Position numbers and translations under genes: made by a program
DNA from: Fistularia commersonii
Lineage: Eukaryota > Chordata > Actinopteri > Syngnathiformes > Fistulariidae
Direction: 5' to 3'
Length of the DNA stretch: 64,000 nt
Assembly: GCA_037954325.1 (NCBI GenBank)
Contig: JBBMNZ010000003.1
Span: 18,836,392 to 18,900,391, forward strand
The notes under the pieces: model-generated
Told to the model about the DNA's origin: nothing
Databases searched by the model: none
The model's input: the letters and a program-made list of their open reading frames with translations, nothing else
Shown here: in pieces, positions 26,558-34,894 of the stretch
How positions within the stretch are numbered: position 1 is the first letter of the stretch
Layout: each line of letters starts with the position of its first letter

Positions 26558-29500
26558 GATGTTTTATATGCTTGTAAAGTAGACGTGATTTTGTGCTACA
26601 ACCAAACTTAATTTCTTAGCTGCATGTCTTTCCAGAATAGTTGTATCTTTCAATCATAGACTGATCCTCTGAATAGATCACCCAGCCAATATGTTTGTGC
26701 TGTGATTACTGGTTTTTCAATACAGACAGTGAAATTTGAACTCAATGAAGCAATGGTTCGATTCCAATAGTGAGCAGATCTGTGTGGAGTTTGCATGTTC
26801 TCCCTGTGTCTGAATGGATTTCCTCTAAGTTCTCCAGTTTCCTTCCTCAGTCCAAAAAAAAATGCAGAAGGTTAATTGAAAAACAAAATGGGAACGTTGC
26901 CCTCATCCGTGAAAGAGAGTGAATGGTTGGTTGTCTCAAAATGTGGCCCTGTGATTGACTGGCAACTGGTCCGGGGTGTACAGCACCACTTGGCCAGACA
27001 CTAGCATCCCCCACGACCCCGAGTGTAGTATAAGAGGTAGATGGTTAATGAATTTAAGAGAAGAATGAATGTCGTCATTTTTGCGCACAGGCGTGGAAAA
27101 CTTTTTGGTCACAAACTCCTCAACTTTAAGACAGACCCATAAACAGTAAACAGAAGTCATATTTCAGCTGAAAATGAAAATCAGTTAAATTAAAACATTT
27201 GAATATACTTTAGAATTAGCATTATATCAGTATCTGCTGTTGGACTGTAAGTATCCTAATCAAATTTGGGGAATTTGTCATTTACGCATTGTGATATCAC
27301 AACACATATTTAATCATACTGACAGTGAAACAACCTCCCTGCAAATGTAAACTTAGATGTGTGAAATGTGGCAATGGTGAACTTTTAAGTACTTTATCCA
27401 ACCCCCCCATATAAAACAGCAAATATTATTTCAAGCTCAACGGAAGAGATGTTGGGGACAAGAGTTTAAACGTATCACTAATGCCAGTCATATATTTCCT
27501 GTGTAATTTCTGAGACATGCTGTTTCTGTAGCCCTGGTTTTGCTTAATGAAAGTGGCATGTTGATGTATGATGTGGTAGAGCGAAAGCCCAGCTCCATCC
27601 CTGACTCATTTCCACACATGATTAACTCCTCCTCCAGCATCTGATGGGCCAGTATACGAAAGGCACCCAGCCCTTCTTCCACTGGGAGTTTGGACCAACT
27701 GATTACAGCAAAGATGGGGGTTACACAGTGACTGAACAATTTACAGTGAGAGTAAAAACATGATTGCTTTGTGGTTTGGTCCATACCATTTAAGACAAGA
27801 AACAGAAGAGATTACATGGAGAGAGAGCTGTGTTGAGTTTGTTTTAACCAAATGTTATTCGAGGTTAAACAATTACCCTTTTTCCCATCAGCCTTCTTAT
27901 AGTTTCTCAACATCTTCTGTCCAGACCGGATGACTTGGTCATTTTCCACAATGATAATTCTTGTCCTTCAAAATGTGTAGTTAAACAGTAGTTTTAAGTA
28001 GTGGCTCCTGTGTCACTGTCAGTCATTCTTCTGGCTTTCTCTGTTTTACTAATTATAGCTATTTGTGCAGGCCATAAAAATAATACATTGTAATGGATCT
28101 TGCCCGTCTGCATAGCAAGCTCATGTGAGTCTGAGGTGTGGTCTATGTCTGCCAATGTTGCAAGTTTCTTTGGTCGGTTTCAATCACAGGTGAATCCTGC
28201 CAATATAAAGGATTTTGCCAGTTATTCAAGGGGCCATATCAGTTATGCATAGATGTTATAAAAAAAATGGGCTACCATATTAAAAGATTGTGATTGAAGC
28301 CTTTAAGTAACAGATTTGTGCTTTAAAGTTTATATTTTTATCTCATTGGCAATATATCAGGACATTATGCAGGAACTCTAAAATAAGAAATTGTATTTTA
28401 ACACTTGTCTAAAAGTGAGAAAAGTGGTCAGTATAGTGAAAGATAGTTAGTGAATGCAATGTCAAGGTAGTGATTCTGGAATGACTGTCTAATGCATTTC
28501 AAGCACGACTTAACCTGTCAAAGTCATTTAATTCAAGGCATTTTGCTCTTAATATCACCAGAAGGACTACTTACTGTATAGTGCATCATAGTGCATCATT
28601 GACCTATTATAGGAACTGAGCTGTTGGGATGCTAGATTTATCATGCATATACAGGCAAATTTGCATAATCACGGCAAAAGTTATCACAAAACTAACAATG
28701 TCCCTAAAGGTAAGGGTGGAACTTTGCCTCTTTGGAGTCAAGATACTAATAGACCTCACATCAGATTTTAAAAAGACATCTCCAGTGTTCCAGTCAGGTG
28801 CAAGTGACCTTATCTGTAACATTGTGCTTGCCGAGCATCTGCAGTGTTGACCAGTGACCCAGTTCATTAGCTTTGTGATGGAGTAAAAGGCAGAGGAGAA
28901 AAAAGCGAAAGAAAACAAGACAAGTAATGCAACTGATCTTTCTGAGCACAAATGTAACTTAAATTCTCAGAGGGTTGCAGTCCTATTTTTGGAATGTACA
29001 ATTGTAGGATTTCTTAATTAAATCCAAAAAAAGGCATCACACATTTAGACTTAAGTGATACTATTTACAGTGTGGCTTACACTGAAATAGCAATTAACAG
29101 TGCTTTATGGTGAAAAAGGTCAATATTTTAGTTTGATAAAATAGACTAAAAACTAGCAATATCTACAAAGCTGCAATCATTTTTAGAAGTTGCTAATTCT
29201 TATTATTACATCCATGTGTGTAAACTAAAGAACATCAATTTGAAAATGGAAAATTCAACTAATTATAATTACTGTACTATACTGTTTTTATCTTCAGCAA
29301 ATCAGGCTTGATTTGAAAGGCTTAAATAGTTTCATCTCATGTAGAGATGTCCTTTACAAAATGATGCAGTCTGCACAGAAATTCTGTATTGATTAAAATA
29401 TTAAAGTGTTTAGCTTTTCATTTGTTATTCAGCATTTCTTCTTCTTTAAAACCAACCATTATAGATTTTGCAGTGGCTTTCTCTGCAGTGTAAAGACAAA

Positions 29501-30538
29501 CCCAGAGCGTGGCGCAAGCAGCAAAGACTCAGCTGTGTTGGCATGGTAACACAACTGAGATGTGACAGCTGTGATGGCGACCACTTCGCCGGTGAAAATG
29601 CCACACTCAGCATTTTCTGTCCACAACCTCCTCTAACCTCCTTCAAAGAACTGTGCAGCTCAATTATAGATTATACAAAGGCACACTCGCATGCTTCTCA
29701 ACATATTTTAAACCATGTTGCTTTTCCACACATCATTTCTGGAGGTACCAGTGCATCTCTGCGCACACTGTGGAGCCGTATATTTTTGGGGACAGATTTC
29801 TCTTCAACAGCAACTATTATATATAATTTGATATGAACACACTGATGTATCTATGACTGAAATGATTCTGGCTTTTTATTCCCCCTCCCCAATAAACATA
29901 AAAATGTACAGGGTGAACTGTAGATACTGGAGGGAGGAGGGAACCCTAATAAATGTGTGTATGGGCTCTGAATCTTATATATTTTATATCAGTGGAAAAT
30001 GAAGACTATCACAGCAGGTTATAAATTACATTTCTGTTAGAGTTTATTTGTATTTGCAAAAGGTATATGTAAAAAAACTGCAATGCAAAAGCAAAAACTG
30101 CATACAGATAACTTATATAATTGTCCGCAATGTGTAATGTTGTCGACCATTTCTAAACCTCTAACTGTTGTGTGCAGCCATTTTTCTGTTGATCTACAGT
30201 GTTTCAATATAATTTGAATTTGATGACACAAGGTGAACATATACATGCACTGCTAGAAGGGGCAACCACAGTGGAAGAACTCCACACTGCAAAAGTAACT
30301 GAATTGCAGTTTTTGGAAGTCGCTTTGGATAAAAGCTTCTGCCAAATGACTGTAACGTAATGTAACTGACCCTTGGGCTCCAACTTACTCTGCATTAATA
30401 TTCATTTTATTCTGTCCATGCTTTACAGGGGAGGAACTTAAGGGAAAGATTACTGTGCGTAAAAATAAGAGGGACCCTCGCTCCTTGCTGGTGACGTTGG
30501 ACCTTCAAGACAGGAAGCAGGCCTATAGGCTGCAGTAA
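3567..30538 (+). CDS. prmt3: Protein arginine N-methyltransferase 3, C-terminal 200 residues (partial; 5' exons outside window)
   Basis: PRMT3 is a cytosolic type I arginine methyltransferase that uses S-adenosylmethionine to make asymmetric dimethylarginine; ribosomal protein S2 is its best-known substrate. Coding exons: 3567-3645, 11345-11532, 13952-14038, 21880-21930, 23254-23341 and 30429-30538. All junctions are GT-AG and keep one frame to TAA at 30536-30538. The joined 200 residues begin GYFLLFESMLDSV, which carries the second glutamate of the double-E loop. They continue through the beta-barrel domain (RIAFWDDVYGF, AVIPEAVVEV), the THWKQTVFLLEK loop typical of PRMTs, and end in KRDPRSLLVTL...LQ, as in vertebrate PRMT3. 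The zinc finger, the SAM-binding core and the first glutamate of the double-E loop lie upstream of the window. Intron lengths are 7.7, 2.4, 7.8, 1.3 and 7.1 kb. The gene is in tandem with slc6a5 downstream, as in human. PRMT1/8 are excluded by the C terminus and the synteny. Confidence 0.95.
4343..4395 (-). repeat. SINE 3'-tail fragment
   Basis: aacaactttattcatcccg followed by aaggaaattgc resembles the reverse complement of the gggattaataaagg-type tail of fish tRNA-derived SINEs, as in the fuller copy at 25150-25375. No head or body is visible, so it is a remnant. Confidence 0.45.
6766..6790 (+). repeat. poly-T/poly-G tract
   Basis: Thirteen T followed directly by twelve G. A similar T12G10 tract lies at 9077-9098 and T9G12 at 39245-39265. 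Confidence 0.9.
7861..7960 (-). repeat. Fragment of tRNA-headed dispersed repeat
   Basis: Contains ccaactccacacag and nearby words in the order of the reverse complement of a common teleost repeat. That repeat reads, in its sense, a tRNA-like TGGTTCGATTCC box, then GTGTGGAGTTTGCATG, then later GACTGGCGACCTG-like sequence. Only the front part is present. Confidence 0.55.
8590..8885 (-). repeat. tRNA-headed dispersed repeat, longest minus copy
   Basis: Shows the family landmarks in reverse: cctatcccaacttgtcatc, gggcgagaggcaggg, ggtcgccagtcaattgcag, tttggactgtggaaag and gcaaactccacacag. It belongs to the family of the copies at 7861, 11605, 26745, 55555 and 57105. The frame at 8747-8932 is a by-product. 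Confidence 0.7.
9077..9098 (+). repeat. poly-T/poly-G tract
   Basis: Twelve T followed by ten G, the second of three such junctions in the window. Confidence 0.9.
11345..11532 (+). CDS. prmt3: prmt3 coding exon (second in window)
   Basis: 188 bp between an acceptor (tttacag) and a donor (gtaaat). It encodes VYPDLCNISLVAVGD, then RIAFWDDVYGFSMACMK and AVIPEAVVEVV. This is the start of the PRMT beta-barrel and dimerisation region, with PRMT3-type wording. It enters in phase 1 and leaves in phase 0. Confidence 0.94.
11605..11745 (-). repeat. Fragment of tRNA-headed dispersed repeat
   Basis: Starts with ttcattcattatctacaccac and continues through a diverged agagacaggatacaccctgg-type block to ggtcaatcacag, matching the reverse 3' part of the same family as 8590-8885. 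It begins about 70 bp after a prmt3 exon. Confidence 0.6.
13484..13589 (+). repeat. Tandem duplication, period 53 bp, two copies
   Basis: The block starting at the A-run before catggattttgagagaaat (13491) recurs at 13544 with only a few changes in the tail. It is a simple direct duplication, flanked by A-rich sequence. Confidence 0.85.
13718..13746 (+). repeat. (TA)n microsatellite
   Basis: Uninterrupted TA alternation followed by a short (GT)n run. Confidence 0.9.
13952..14038 (+). CDS. prmt3: prmt3 coding exon (third in window)
   Basis: 87 bp, exactly 29 codons, flanked by acaacag and gtaaca. It encodes TIDCNSVCLSELEFASDF and the following KITHATDCT strand, aligning with the beta-barrel segment of PRMT3. 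Reading through the donor gives a longer chance frame to 14191, which is not coding. Confidence 0.92.
15955..16173 (-). repeat. tRNA-derived SINE, minus strand
   Basis: Read in reverse it starts GGGGCAGCTTTGTCTCAATTGG (tRNA-like A-box region), then has a B-box-like GTGTTTCGATTCC, a body, and ends in the agtgc-ttgcaaa type 3' region common in fish SINEs. The tRNA-like head is altered, so it is probably inactive. Confidence 0.6.
17584..17702. mobile_element. 119-bp Tc1/mariner-type MITE with perfect inverted repeats
   Basis: The ends start CAGTCATGGCCAAAAG and are inverted copies of each other without mismatch over 39 bp, flanked on both sides by TA (17582-17583 and 17703-17704), the Tc1/mariner target duplication. 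The 41-bp centre is unrelated and non-coding. Such an element would need a transposase supplied elsewhere. Confidence 0.88.
18726..18845. repeat. Dispersed teleost repeat fragment
   Basis: Contains cttcacttgaagacgtttca and gagaggcttcttcggttctg followed by a catgacctggatgac block. These words occur together in a very common fish repeat, possibly tied to Penelope-like elements. The class assignment is from memory and tentative. Confidence 0.45.
21880..21930 (+). CDS. prmt3: prmt3 coding exon (fourth in window, 51 bp)
   Basis: A short 17-codon exon between ttgcag and gtaagc, encoding AIVGYFDIFFDKGCCNK. It corresponds to the AIAGYFDIYF segment of human PRMT3. It is phase 0 at both ends, so skipping it would remove 17 residues of the barrel without a frameshift. 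Confidence 0.92.
21931..23253 (+). other. prmt3: prmt3 intron, 1.3 kb
   Basis: AT-rich with no repeats, exons or motifs that I can name. Confidence 0.7.
23254..23341 (+). CDS. prmt3: prmt3 coding exon with THW loop
   Basis: 88 bp after the accepting caccag and before gtcagt. It encodes VFFSTGPEVTKTHWKQTVFL and then LEKPLSVQA. The Thr-His-Trp triplet is the conserved PRMT THW loop that helps build the substrate arginine pocket. It ends in phase 1. Confidence 0.94.
25150..25375 (-). repeat. tRNA-derived SINE, near full length, minus strand
   Basis: In reverse it reads a head GGGGCGGCGCAGTAGGTAGA (A box), then TGGTCCGATTCT (B box), a body with GAGCAAGACACTGAAGC, and a tail GGGGATTAATAAAGGAAAA with TTATTATTATC. 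The order and spacing match pol III-driven fish SINEs. The head begins within the minus-strand frame at 25306-25494, which is not a gene. Confidence 0.8.
26529..26557 (+). repeat. poly-C tract
   Basis: A run of about 29 C without interruption. Its exact length may be affected by sequencing or assembly error. Confidence 0.85.
26745..27055 (+). repeat. tRNA-headed dispersed repeat, plus copy
   Basis: Begins with the tRNA-like caatggttcgattcc, then ctgtgtggagtttgcatgtt, an agttctccagtttccttcc block, gattgactggcaactggtcc and a diverged end. This is the fullest sense copy of the family found six times in this window. Confidence 0.7.
30255..30367 (+). repeat. SINE/LINE 3'-tail fragment
   Basis: gtcgctttggataaaagctt followed by ctgccaaatgactgtaacg and a short taatgtaa repeat matches a tail found on many fish SINEs. 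It ends about 60 bp before the last prmt3 exon. Confidence 0.6.
30429..30538 (+). CDS. prmt3: prmt3 terminal coding exon
   Basis: Begins after the acceptor ctttacag and runs to TAA at 30536-30538. With the phase-1 G of the previous exon it reads GEELKGKITVRKNKRDPRSL and ends YRLQ, equivalent to the last strand and C terminus of PRMT3 (human ends GLQ). A 3' UTR with AATAAA follows about 120 bp later. Confidence 0.94.
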
Positions 30539-30654
30539 TTCCAGCCATGCCTGTGCAGTACAAACTCTAGGTGACCTTACTAAAGGACTATTTGATGCAA
30601 AACAACCTACTTTTTATTGATCTCCCTAATTTGTATGATTTTTCGGCGCCTCGT

Positions 30655-30660
30655 AATAAA
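30655..30660 (+). terminator. prmt3: prmt3 poly(A) signal AATAAA
   Basis: A canonical AATAAA lies 117 bp after the prmt3 stop codon, followed by T- and GT-rich sequence (from about 30681) suitable as a downstream element. It is the first such hexamer after the stop, which suggests a 3' UTR of roughly 140 bp. Longer forms cannot be excluded. Confidence 0.6.
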
Positions 30661-30988
30661 ATTGCAATATCATTTAATCTTTGAATGCAATTTGTGATTT
30701 ATTGTGTTTGTATTGTGAATTTTTAGGAAACTGTTCAATCCAAATGTGTTTCTTGTTTTAATCGGTTTGAAGCAAAGGTTACAAATTGAATTTGCCATCT
30801 GTTGTAAATTTCTCTGTTATCAACACAGAATTGTTTTTTATTTCCTTAAGTTGTATGAATTAGTGTCGTAATTCTGCAACTTTGATAGAATCTGTCAACC
30901 TGTCTACATACCAAAATATGAATACTATATTGTAAAGTGTATCTTCATCTACTTCTCATGAACACCTTAATTAGTATCTTTATAGAAG
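30661..30988 (+). other. prmt3 3' flank
   Basis: About 330 bp of AT-rich sequence after the poly(A) signal and before the RTE element. No features seen. Confidence 0.6.
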
Positions 30989-31068
30989 TTCTTCCTTTCC
31001 TTTCAGCTGCTCCCTTCAGGAGTTGCCAAAGTGAATCATCCACCTCCATCTAACCCGAATCTCTACAC

Positions 31069-31879
31069 CAGTGGTCCCCAAACTACGGCCTGGGGGCCAG
31101 ATACGGCCCGCCTCCACATTCTGCCCGGCCCCTGAACAATACCAGAGATGCATTATGATGCAGGGTATTTAACCTACAGTGGACAAACAATTTTTTTTTG
31201 TTCCATTCAAAGAAAAGGCTGTTTGTGTCATCTGTCAAGAGGCTGTATTCAAAGAATACAATCTGCGCCGACACTATTAATCCCTTCACAAAGACAAGTA
31301 TGATAGCTTGCAAGACCATATGCGAGCAGATAAACTCCCAAAGCTAAAAAGTGGACCATTAGCTCAGAGGGATACATTTGTACACCAAACGAGATGTGTC
31401 GAAGAAAATTTGGGTAATGTAGATGCAAAGCTGCAGCAGAAGATGAAAGAATTTTACTTTTTTTCATTAGCACTGGATGAGAGCAAGGATGTGCAGGACA
31501 CAGCACAGCTGCTAATTTTTATTCGTGGAGTTAGCGCAAACTTTGAAATTTGTGAGGATCTGGCAGCCCTTCAAAGTCTCAAAGAGACTACGAGGGGGAG
31601 AATATTTGTGAAAAACTTGAAAAGGATTATTTGGTTATTATTTATATCATATATAGTGTTATTACATTAATAGTGTTATCATTAATTTTCTGATTCTTTT
31701 CCTTTTTGTCAAGATCCCAGAAAAAGTTAATTTTTGGTTATGTGTGGCTTTCTGGAAAACAATAAATTTTTACGTTTAGACACCTCTCCGATCATCACAC
31801 TTTTTGTAACAAACCCGTTCCCCCTTTAGAGAAGGGAAAAGTTATTTGGCCCTCGCAAGAAAAAGTTTGGGGACCCCTG
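31069..31879 (+). mobile_element. Non-autonomous hAT element, 811 bp, nested in the RTE
   Basis: The ends CAGTGGTCCCCAAACT and AGTTTGGGGACCCCTG are inverted repeats with one mismatch in 16 bp, and the exact 8-bp duplication CTCTACAC flanks both sides (31061-31068 and 31880-31887). Both are hallmarks of hAT elements. Inside is a piece of transposase gene (separate entry). Confidence 0.92.
31206..31670 (+). pseudogene. Truncated hAT transposase remnant
   Basis: The frame contains AVCVICQEAVFKEYNLRRHY, a zinc-finger start, then TAA at 31278-31280, then SLHKDKYDSLQDHMRADKL and FSLALDESKDVQDTAQLLIF. The last stretch is the conserved region of hAT/ZBED-type transposases around a catalytic Asp. The in-frame stop interrupts the zinc finger, and most of the catalytic domain and its C-terminal dimerisation part are missing. 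It is not a functional gene. Confidence 0.82.
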
Positions 31880-33660
31880 CTCTACACCCTCTGCTCTCAT
31901 GCCAAATAACCCGATGTCCTCTTTCAATCCATCCATAAATATCTTGGACCTTCCTCTCAGGCACCTGCTTGACAGTTCCAGTCTCAGGATCTATTTACTG
32001 ACATATTTACTATCTCTCCTCTGTACAAGTCCAAACCATGTCTTTTTGGCCTCTGACTTTATTCAGACTTCAAACCTTTTAATGTATGCTCTCCCTTTGA
32101 TGAGCTCATTCCTGATACGATTCATCCTCCTAACTCCCAAAGAAAACCTCAACATTTTTATCTCTGCTGCTACCTCTAGCTCAGTTTCCTTTCTTTTCCT
32201 CCGTGCCACTGTCTCTGACCCATACCGTACAATATAGCTTGGCTCACCATGTTGTATACCTTTTCCTTTCATGATGGCTGATCCTCTTTTATTGCACATC
32301 ACACCCGACGCTTTGATTAACCCATTTCGACCTACTTGCACGCATTTCTTCACATCTTTTCTACATTCCCCTTTGCTCTAGATTGTTGACCCTAAGTACT
32401 TAAAACCCTCCAACTTCCTTATCGCTACTCCTTGTAGCTTCACTGTTCCTCTCGGTTTCCTCTCAGTCATACACATGAATCCCTCTCCTTTCCACAGCAT
32501 TTCTCCACCTCTAGATTTGTACTACCAGTTTTGTACTCTCACGACGGATCGCAATGTCATCTGTAAACATCATTGTCCATGGCGCTTCCTGTCTAACTTC
32601 ATCTGTCAGCCTGCCCATCACCATGGCAAAGAAGAAAGGGTTCAGAACTGAAAACTACAGCAGCCTGTCCTAGACATTTCCATACCTTCACCAGTATATT
32701 ATCAGAGGAAACTGTCTAACCTATTATACTCCTGCACCTCATTTCACTGCCAAATCTACTTTCCTTCCAGATGTCAAAACAAGTACTCTCCTACTTGTCT
32801 CCCTGATCACATTAGCTTCCGTTGTCCAATTGCCGGGTCATCTGGAAGCTCCTCCCTCCCCCATGGCCTTTCTAAACTCCCTGAAAATCAAACCACACTC
32901 TTCCTTTTCAGCATTTGTCACTTGTACCTCTGCTCCGCATTTGTCCCTTTCATCTTCCATGCCATTAGATTCATCCTACATACCACCATGCTATGCTGCC
33001 TGGCTGGCTATACTCACATACCACTGCTTTGCGGTCACTGTTCAGATTACATCTCTATACAAGATGTAGTCCAATTGTAGGCTGCAACATCCACTCTTAT
33101 AAGTAACCCAATGTTCCTGTCTCTTCTTGAAGAAAGTATTCACTGCTTTCTTTTTGCAAAGATTACAACCATCTGTCCCTGTGTTCCCATCCTGGATACT
33201 AAACCTGCCCATCACTTCTTTATCACCACTGTTGCCCACACAAATTACCACTCTCACCTCTGGGGATATTCTGTATAGCTTCATCTAACTCACTCCAAAA
33301 TTTCTCCTCCTGTTATTACTCACATCCTGACATTGAACATCACATTTTCGTTATTCTAGCTCTGTCTGACGTTCAAGAATATTTCTTTCAAGCTCCTTCA
33401 AGATAACTCCCATTTCATTTCTCCTCTGATCAATAAACTGATAATAGAACAACTTAAATCCTGCTTTAAGCTTCTAGTATTGCTGTCTTTCCACCTGGTC
33501 TCCTGGACACACAGTAAACAGTAGCTGGGCCTCAACTGATCCGGTATGTAAGTCACAGGTTTGATTTGCATGTTTAATCTTGCATAGCATATACATTTTG
33601 CTTCTGTCAAAACCCTCTTGATTCATCCAGGCTCGAGACTGAGTCAAGGAGAACACGAGC

Positions 33661-34894
33661 TTGTGCCCCTTTGGAGCTGCATTAGTTTCTTTATGTAACT
33701 CCTCTTAACAAAGCAAAATTGGAATCGTCCTCGGCATCTGTTCTAGAGGAGGGATCCCTTATCCATGATAAACAAACAAATGAGACTGCCTTGCGTGCAC
33801 ATCATTAAGATTAGACTATCCAAAACACAAAAGATTCAAATATATAAAAGAAAGATGTGTGACTTGAATACATCATTAAAGCATTAGCTGTTTTTAGAGC
33901 ATAGGTCTAAGCATAGTTCAACAAGTTAAGATTCAAACTAATGGAGGCAGCATCCTGTTTTGTCAGTTGTATGAACTCAGTGTATGCAAGATTTGATATT
34001 GTCATTTTAATTGCATGGATGTGTCTTTGCACAGTGTTTTTGCATTCATTTATTTAATATTTATAATACTGACTCTGACAAAGACACAAGAATCTGTTTT
34101 TGGATCCAGGGATGTATGAATCACAGGCTTCACTCTCAATAAAAAAATAATGTGGGCCAAATTTAGCACATTCATCCTTTCGTTCGAAAGTATTTTTATG
34201 TCCCATAAACATGTTCATTTTGTCACAAAATCCAACCCCTTGATTCCAGCCTGCCTTAATTGTAAAACCCCTTCAAAAGCAGATACACTTAATATCATTA
34301 ATTCAGACCCCCCCATTTTGGGCTATGATTCAAATACACATTTTCTAATCAACTCTGTCATTTCTACGCATTTCTTTTCATCTCAAGATCCTTTTTCTCA
34401 TTGTCCTACATTGTGCTGTGCAGTGTCTCATATGGGCCGTCATCCATCTTACATTAGTTTACTGGCACACACTGAAGAAAATTTAAGGTCTACAAAAATA
34501 CCGTTCATTTAGATGCTTCAGTGAGCAGTTGAGCTTGCCATTTAAGATATTTTCCTTCACTGTCTCACTGAATTGATAAATACAGGAGTCATCTTTTAGT
34601 AGGTGAAGGAGAGCGGACTAAATATTCGATGGACTAAATAACTTCTGGGCAAGAGGTTTGTTAAAGTGGGTCAAATGGACTTTTTGTCGTCCAACCTCTT
34701 GAACTACATTCCGTGAGGGAATTTTCAAGGCAGTGGAAACAAATGCTCACTTTTTTGTAGAGGAATGATTTACAGTTTGCCCAACTACCTACTTAATTTG
34801 TGAATCAACAAACCCTGTAGGTAATTTTGTTTAGTTAAAAAGTTTTTTTTAAAAAGCCATTACAGTGGTCTATTTTGTTTTTACAGGAATCTTG
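33661..34894 (+). other. Intergenic stretch between LINE remnants
   Basis: AT-rich sequence without recognisable elements. A 120-codon frame at 34150-34512 shows no similarity that I know of. Confidence 0.6.

Larger units (their letters stand above)
23342..30428 (+). other. prmt3: prmt3 last intron, 7.1 kb
   Basis: Holds mixed (AT)n/(TG)n at 24966-25060, a SINE at 25150-25375, a poly-C run at about 26529-26557, a tRNA-headed repeat at 26745-27055 and a SINE tail at 30255-30367. Possible regulatory blocks lie at 25850-26110 and 27490-27790, and an RFX-like motif at 29537-29550. Confidence 0.75.
30989..33660 (-). mobile_element. RTE-type LINE, internally deleted, interrupted by a hAT element
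   Basis: Reading in reverse, the 5' end (about 33,660) shares its opening block with the copy at 53430-54815. The endonuclease region follows, with HWVTYKSGCCSLQLDYILYR (33,042-33,284 frame), then the end of the reverse-transcriptase frame (32,063-32,353), then a 3' end running across the hAT insertion to 30,989. Stops and missing segments show it is dead. About 1.86 kb remain, against roughly 3 kb for a full element. Confidence 0.8.

Noticed and set aside
28607..28951. 114-codon minus frame
   Set aside because: No similarity known to me, intronic, no promoter or poly(A) signal evident.
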